Origin: JAEYZS01 sp964469265
Lineage (GTDB): Bacteria; Bdellovibrionota; Bdellovibrionia; Bdellovibrionales; JAEYZS01
NCBI GenBank assembly: GCA_964469265.1
Contig: CAYXYF010000023.1
Span: 1-36,104 of the forward strand
Direction: 5' to 3'
DNA: 36,104 nucleotides
This document shows positions 32,855 through 36,104 of the stretch, piece after piece. Within the stretch, counting starts at the first letter, position 1; the number at the start of each line of letters is the position of its first letter. The notes beneath the pieces are model-generated. The model was not told the DNA's origin. It searched no databases and saw nothing but the letters and a program-made list of their open reading frames with translations. The translations under genes and the position numbers were made by a program.

Positions 32855-33806
32855 TTGGAAGGACGTCTAAATCCTTTTGGCGGATTTTTCTGACTTCTTC
32901 TGGGATAGCTCTTTTAATGCAATCGCCTAGGATTTCAATTAAGTTATTTTTGTAATGCTCTCTTCGGTAAATCAACCCGATTTCTCTTGCAGGAATTGGT
33001 CTTTCAAAGGGTACAAGCTTTGTACCAGTGCCTATCACTGAGCTTGCAAGTTTTGGTAACAAAGTATAACCGCCGTAGGATTCAACAAGATTTTTTAAAG
33101 TTTCAAGGCTTCCGCTTTCAAACTTAAACCTTCTCTCCCCTTTTTTAAAGTTTTTCGAAGAACAAATATCTAAAACCTGATGGCGCAAGCAGTGCCCTTC
33201 TGCCAACAGCCAGATATCCTCACTTCTTAGACTTGAATACTTTAGTTTTTTTAACTGAGCATAGGGATGGTTTTTTTGGCAAAGCACTGAGAAGGGTTCG
33301 TAGTACAGTGGCGTTTCAAACATCTTAGGTGTCTTAGTTGGTGTTGCCAAGATACCTACATCAATTTCATCGTCTTCGAGGGCTTCAATGATCTGGTCCG
33401 TTTGAAGTTCTAAAATTATCAATTCAAGATCTGGAAAATTTTTTTCTACTATCGGAAGGAGTTTCGGAAGCAAGTACGGCGCAACTGTTGGAATGACTCC
33501 AAGAATTAATTCCCCTTTAGCACCCGTTTTTTCTCCTTCTTTAATGATCATTTCAATTTTTTTAACTTCAAATAAAATAATCTGAATTTGCTCAATGAGT
33601 TTTTTCCCAACTTCAGTCACTAGTATCGGCTTTTTGGAACGATCAAAAATAACGATTCCAAGATCTTCTTCTAGTTTCTGAATTTGCATGCTTAAGGTTG
33701 GCTGCGTTACAAAGCAGGACTCCGCTGCTCGGGCAAAGTGGCCATGTTTATAAACAGCCATCACGTATTCGAGTTGAGTGATAGAAAAATTCACTTTTGT
33801 TAACAA
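32847..33806 (-). CDS. oxyR: OxyR, LysR-type peroxide sensor
   Basis: 319 aa. The N-terminal helix-turn-helix has the OxyR-like HFARAAESCFVTQPTLSMQI. The regulatory domain includes IPTVAPYLLP and the redox pair Cys206 and Cys215 in GHCLRHQVLDIC, with the nine-residue spacing of E. coli Cys199/Cys208. It should be activated by hydrogen peroxide through a disulfide. The start is TTG with AAGGAG eight bases upstream. A GTG at 33794 is less likely. It is divergent from ahpC, the usual OxyR target, and its promoter overlaps an OxyR-like box, which suggests self-repression. Confidence 0.95.
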   Translation of the reverse strand: MLTKVNFSITQLEYVMAVYKHGHFARAAESCFVTQPTLSMQIQKLEEDLGIVIFDRSKKPILVTEVGKKLIEQIQIILFEVKKIEMIIKEGEKTGAKGELILGVIPTVAPYLLPKLLPIVEKNFPDLELIILELQTDQIIEALEDDEIDVGILATPTKTPKMFETPLYYEPFSVLCQKNHPYAQLKKLKYSSLRSEDIWLLAEGHCLRHQVLDICSSKNFKKGERRFKFESGSLETLKNLVESYGGYTLLPKLASSVIGTGTKLVPFERPIPAREIGLIYRREHYKNNLIEILGDCIKRAIPEEVRKIRQKDLDVLPIN

Positions 33807-33846
33807 TTTAAGGTCTCCTTCACGAAATCATCTCAGAATATACCTT

Positions 33847-33875
33847 ATTATATAGCAATAGACAAAATCTATCAA
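33847..33875 (-). promoter_or_regulatory. oxyR promoter with overlapping OxyR-type box
   Basis: TTGATA (33875-33870) and TATAAT (33852-33847), 17 bp apart, form a near-consensus promoter for oxyR. The ATAG-N7-CTAT element at 33858-33872 overlaps the -35 and spacer. It matches the repeated unit of the E. coli OxyR consensus. A degraded second unit may lie at 33880-33894. Confidence 0.7.
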
Positions 33876-33923
33876 TCTTTATAAATTATCGATTTCACTT
33901 TGGTGGCTAAATACCGTAAAGTC

Positions 33924-33950
33924 TATTATATACATAACAACACTTTGTTA
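33924..33950 (+). promoter_or_regulatory. ahpC -10 region and 5' hairpin
   Basis: TATTAT (33924-33929) is a plausible -10 without a good -35, as expected for an activator-dependent promoter. It puts the start near 33936. TAACAA/TTGTTA (33935-33940 and 33945-33950) form a 6-bp hairpin there. The OxyR-type box centres near -70. Confidence 0.45.
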
Positions 33951-34018
33951 AATGCTCCTGTTTGGTACAAAAGCATAACAAAGGAAACCAACATAAAATA
34001 AAAGAGGAGAGAATGAGT

Positions 34019-34588
34019 ATGTCTGCAACTATCATTAATAGCCAAGTGCCTGAGTTTAAAGTTCAAGCTTATCACAAAAAGGATTTCGTTACGATTTCAG
34101 ATAAGGACCTTAAGGGTAAGTGGTCTATTTTCTTTTTCTACCCTGCTGACTTTACATTCGTATGCCCAACTGAATTAGGCGACATGGCTGATAAATATGA
34201 AACTTTCCAAAAAATGGGAGTAGAAGTTTACGGTGTAAGCACGGATACCCACTTCACGCACAAGGCGTGGCATGACACTTCTGAAACAATTAAGAGAATT
34301 AACTACCCTATGTTAGCTGACCCAACTGGAGCTCTTTCAAGAGCATTTGGTGTCTATATTGAAGAAGAAGGTCTTGCATACCGTGGGACATTCCTAGTGA
34401 ACCCAGAAGGAAAGATCAAAATCGCAGAGATTCATGACAATGGTATCGGAAGAAACGCTGATGAACTCTTAAGAAAAGTTCAGGCAGCTCAGTTCATCGC
34501 TGAAAATCCAAATGAAGTTTGCCCTGCTAAATGGCAACCAGGTGCAAAGACGTTGAAGCCAGGCCTCGATCTCGTCGGAAAAATCTAA
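34019..34588 (+). CDS. ahpC: Alkyl hydroperoxide reductase peroxidase subunit
   Basis: 189 aa typical 2-Cys peroxiredoxin. The peroxidatic Cys49 lies in DFTFVCPTELGD and the resolving Cys168 in NEVCPAKW. The C-terminal tail LDLVGKI completes the fold. It reduces hydrogen peroxide and organic hydroperoxides and is recycled by AhpF, encoded 120 bases downstream. Two ATGs fit, 34013 and 34019. I prefer 34019 because the GGAG is nine bases away, against three for 34013. It is divergent from oxyR and probably OxyR-activated. Confidence 0.97.
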   Translation: MSATIINSQVPEFKVQAYHKKDFVTISDKDLKGKWSIFFFYPADFTFVCPTELGDMADKYETFQKMGVEVYGVSTDTHFTHKAWHDTSETIKRINYPMLADPTGALSRAFGVYIEEEGLAYRGTFLVNPEGKIKIAEIHDNGIGRNADELLRKVQAAQFIAENPNEVCPAKWQPGAKTLKPGLDLVGKI

Positions 34589-34629
34589 GCTTTCCGAATT
34601 TTCTGTGAAAACTAATCGCTAAAGAAAAG

Positions 34630-34688
34630 GCGAACCCGTCCTTAATGGACTGGTTCGCGCTTAAAAAACCAGTCGCGCTGAAAACTGG
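34630..34688 (+). promoter_or_regulatory. Alternative stem-loops between ahpC and ahpF
   Basis: Stem I has outer arms GCGAACC/GGTTCGC (34630-34636, 34652-34658) and inner arms GTCC/GGAC. Stem II, CTGGTT/AACCAG (34650-34655, 34667-34672), would use the right arm of stem I. Stem III, CCAGT/ACTGG (34669-34673, 34684-34688), competes with stem II. No U-tract follows on this strand, so stem I is more likely an mRNA-stability or processing element than a terminator. Confidence 0.55.
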
Positions 34689-34708
34689 AGAAACACAAAG
34701 AGGAAGTA

Positions 34709-36104
34709 ATGTTAGATACGGCGTTAAAAGAACAATTAAAAACAGTGTTTGATCCACTCGAAAGCACAATCGAGTTGGTCTATACAAAAGCGTCTCATGA
34801 AAACCACGCTGAGCTAGAAGAGATGCTAGAGGAAGTTGCATCAACAAGCGCAAAGATCAAAGCCAGACAGTCTGATCAAGCTACAGATGCACCCGAGTTT
34901 CATATCGAAAAAGACGGTAAACACACTGGAATTATTTTTAAAGGAATTCCAGGCGGCCATGAGTTCTCCTCTTTGATTCTTGCAATTCTTAATACGGATG
35001 GAAAAGGAAAGCTTCCGGACGATGTATTAAAGGCGCGCATCAAAAAATTAAAAGGCCCTATTCATGTTCGAACATTTATGTCTCTAACTTGCGAAAACTG
35101 CCCTGATGTTATTCAAGCACTTAACCAAATTGCGCTGATACATGGAAATTTCAAACATGAAATTTTAGACGGTGCATATTTTCAGGACGACATAACAGCA
35201 CTAGGAATTCAGGGAGTTCCAAGCGTTATCGTTGACGAGAAACTGCTGCACTCTGGGCGCAGCCAGCTGCTTGAGCTCATCGAAAAGCTTGAAAAGCATT
35301 ATGGTATTGACGAGTCCGTTCAGAGCGAAAACATCAATAAAGATCTTGGCGAGTATCAAGTTGTTGTCGTAGGAGGTGGTCCTGCAGGTGTTTCGGCTGC
35401 AATCTATAGCGTGCGCAAAGGGCTAAAGACTGCAATGATTACGGAGAAAATTGGTGGCCAAGTTCAGGAGACCAAAGGAATTGAGAACCTGATATCCGTC
35501 ATCTACACAGAAGGCCCACAGTTATCCGCGCAGTTGCAAAAACATGTTGAGGAGTATCCGATCGAAGTTCTTGAGAACCGACGCGTGAAAGATATCAAGA
35601 AAGGAACTCCACACCACATGGAACTTGAAAGTGGCGAGTTCTTAAAGGCTGAACAAATCATAGTAAGTACTGGTGCAAAGTGGAAACAATTAGGTGTTCC
35701 AGGAGAGAAAGAGTATCTCGCTCGAGGTGTGGCTTACTGCCCGCATTGCGATGGGCCGTTTTACAAGGGTAAAAAGGTTGCAGTCATTGGTGGTGGGAAC
35801 TCTGGTGTTGAGGCCGCAATAGACCTTGCTGGAATTGTTGGCGAAGTTGTTGTGCTTGAATATAACGACTCTCTTAAAGCTGATAAAATTTTAGTCGACA
35901 AACTGAATTCGTTATCAAACGTTTCAGTTATTACGAACGCAAAGACACAAGAAATTAAAGGAGACGGTCAAAAAGCCAATGCTCTTGTTTACGAAGACCG
36001 ATCCTCAGAAAAGATTATTAATTTGCCTTTAGACGGCGTGTTCATTCAGATTGGGCTAGTGCCAAGCAGCCACTTTTTGAAAGATACAGTTGAACTCACT
36101 AAGT
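34709..36104 (+). CDS. ahpF: Alkyl hydroperoxide reductase flavoprotein subunit, 3' end outside window
   Basis: 465 codons are present of about 520 expected; the frame is still open at the last base. The N-terminal tandem thioredoxin-fold domain carries Cys128 and Cys131 (CENCP). The pyridine nucleotide-disulfide reductase part has VVVVGGGPAGVSAAI (FAD binding), the redox pair Cys344 and Cys347 (YCPHCDGP) and VAVIGGGNSGVEAA (NAD(P)H binding). It passes electrons from NADH to AhpC. GAGGAAG precedes the ATG. It probably shares the ahpC transcript, through the stem-loop region between them. Confidence 0.97.
   Translation, partial: MLDTALKEQLKTVFDPLESTIELVYTKASHENHAELEEMLEEVASTSAKIKARQSDQATDAPEFHIEKDGKHTGIIFKGIPGGHEFSSLILAILNTDGKGKLPDDVLKARIKKLKGPIHVRTFMSLTCENCPDVIQALNQIALIHGNFKHEILDGAYFQDDITALGIQGVPSVIVDEKLLHSGRSQLLELIEKLEKHYGIDESVQSENINKDLGEYQVVVVGGGPAGVSAAIYSVRKGLKTAMITEKIGGQVQETKGIENLISVIYTEGPQLSAQLQKHVEEYPIEVLENRRVKDIKKGTPHHMELESGEFLKAEQIIVSTGAKWKQLGVPGEKEYLARGVAYCPHCDGPFYKGKKVAVIGGGNSGVEAAIDLAGIVGEVVVLEYNDSLKADKILVDKLNSLSNVSVITNAKTQEIKGDGQKANALVYEDRSSEKIINLPLDGVFIQIGLVPSSHFLKDTVELTK

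Noticed and set aside
1..36104. tRNA, rRNA, CRISPR arrays, insertion sequences or phage genes
   Set aside because: I looked for cloverleaf-like repeats, spaced direct repeats, and transposase or integrase motifs, and found none I could support.

Overview
The window reads as chromosomal sequence from a Gram-negative predatory-type bacterium, most likely of the Bdellovibrionota (Bdellovibrio or a close relative). This is an inference. It rests on an outer-membrane assembly pair (TamB plus a BamA/TamA-type protein), many lipoprotein and signal-peptide genes, moderately low GC, and unusual lipoboxes ending in Gln-Cys or Asn-Cys that I associate with that group. I saw no tRNA, rRNA, CRISPR array, transposase or phage gene. 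One run of exactly 100 N (1408-1507) is a scaffolding gap. It cuts off the last residues of both efp and the convergent yebC.

Layout. 19-2208: a TPR protein and elongation factor P, facing YebC across the gap. 2492-12860 (+): an operon-like run of an uncharacterised TPR-tailed protein, TamB, a six-POTRA TamA/BamA-type barrel, ClpS and ClpA, opened by a promoter near 2292-2321 and closed by a terminator at 12874-12915. 13009-17988 (+): five closely spaced genes, htpX, dihydroorotase, a QueD-type pterin synthase, an M48 metalloprotease lipoprotein and a Sad-type succinate semialdehyde dehydrogenase. 17994-23270 (-): RimK with a RimB-like protease, a subtilisin-like lipoprotein with a long insertion, and an OmpR-type two-component system.

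23446-25945 (-) is the accessory-looking part. It holds a 65-aa exported protein behind a structured leader, a 60-aa basic protein, and a tightly coupled pair: a membrane-anchored putative papain-like hydrolase followed one base later by a small exported protein. 26083-29461 (+) is an iron/polyamine-type ABC importer whose binding-protein gene carries an in-frame stop. 29580-31568 is a surface lipoprotein with a thrombospondin type-1 domain. 31613-32854 is a PIF1-like helicase whose start codon lies inside a perfect 12-bp inverted repeat. 32847-36104 is the peroxide response: oxyR divergent from ahpC and ahpF (ahpF runs off the window), with an OxyR-like box overlapping the oxyR promoter.

The observations I would follow first are the papain-like hydrolase with its small exported partner (toxin-immunity or self-protection architecture), the start-codon hairpin of the PIF1 helicase, the shared TAACAA/TTGTTA hairpin at the predicted transcript start of two unrelated genes, the stem-loop region between ahpC and ahpF, and the TSP1 lipoprotein.
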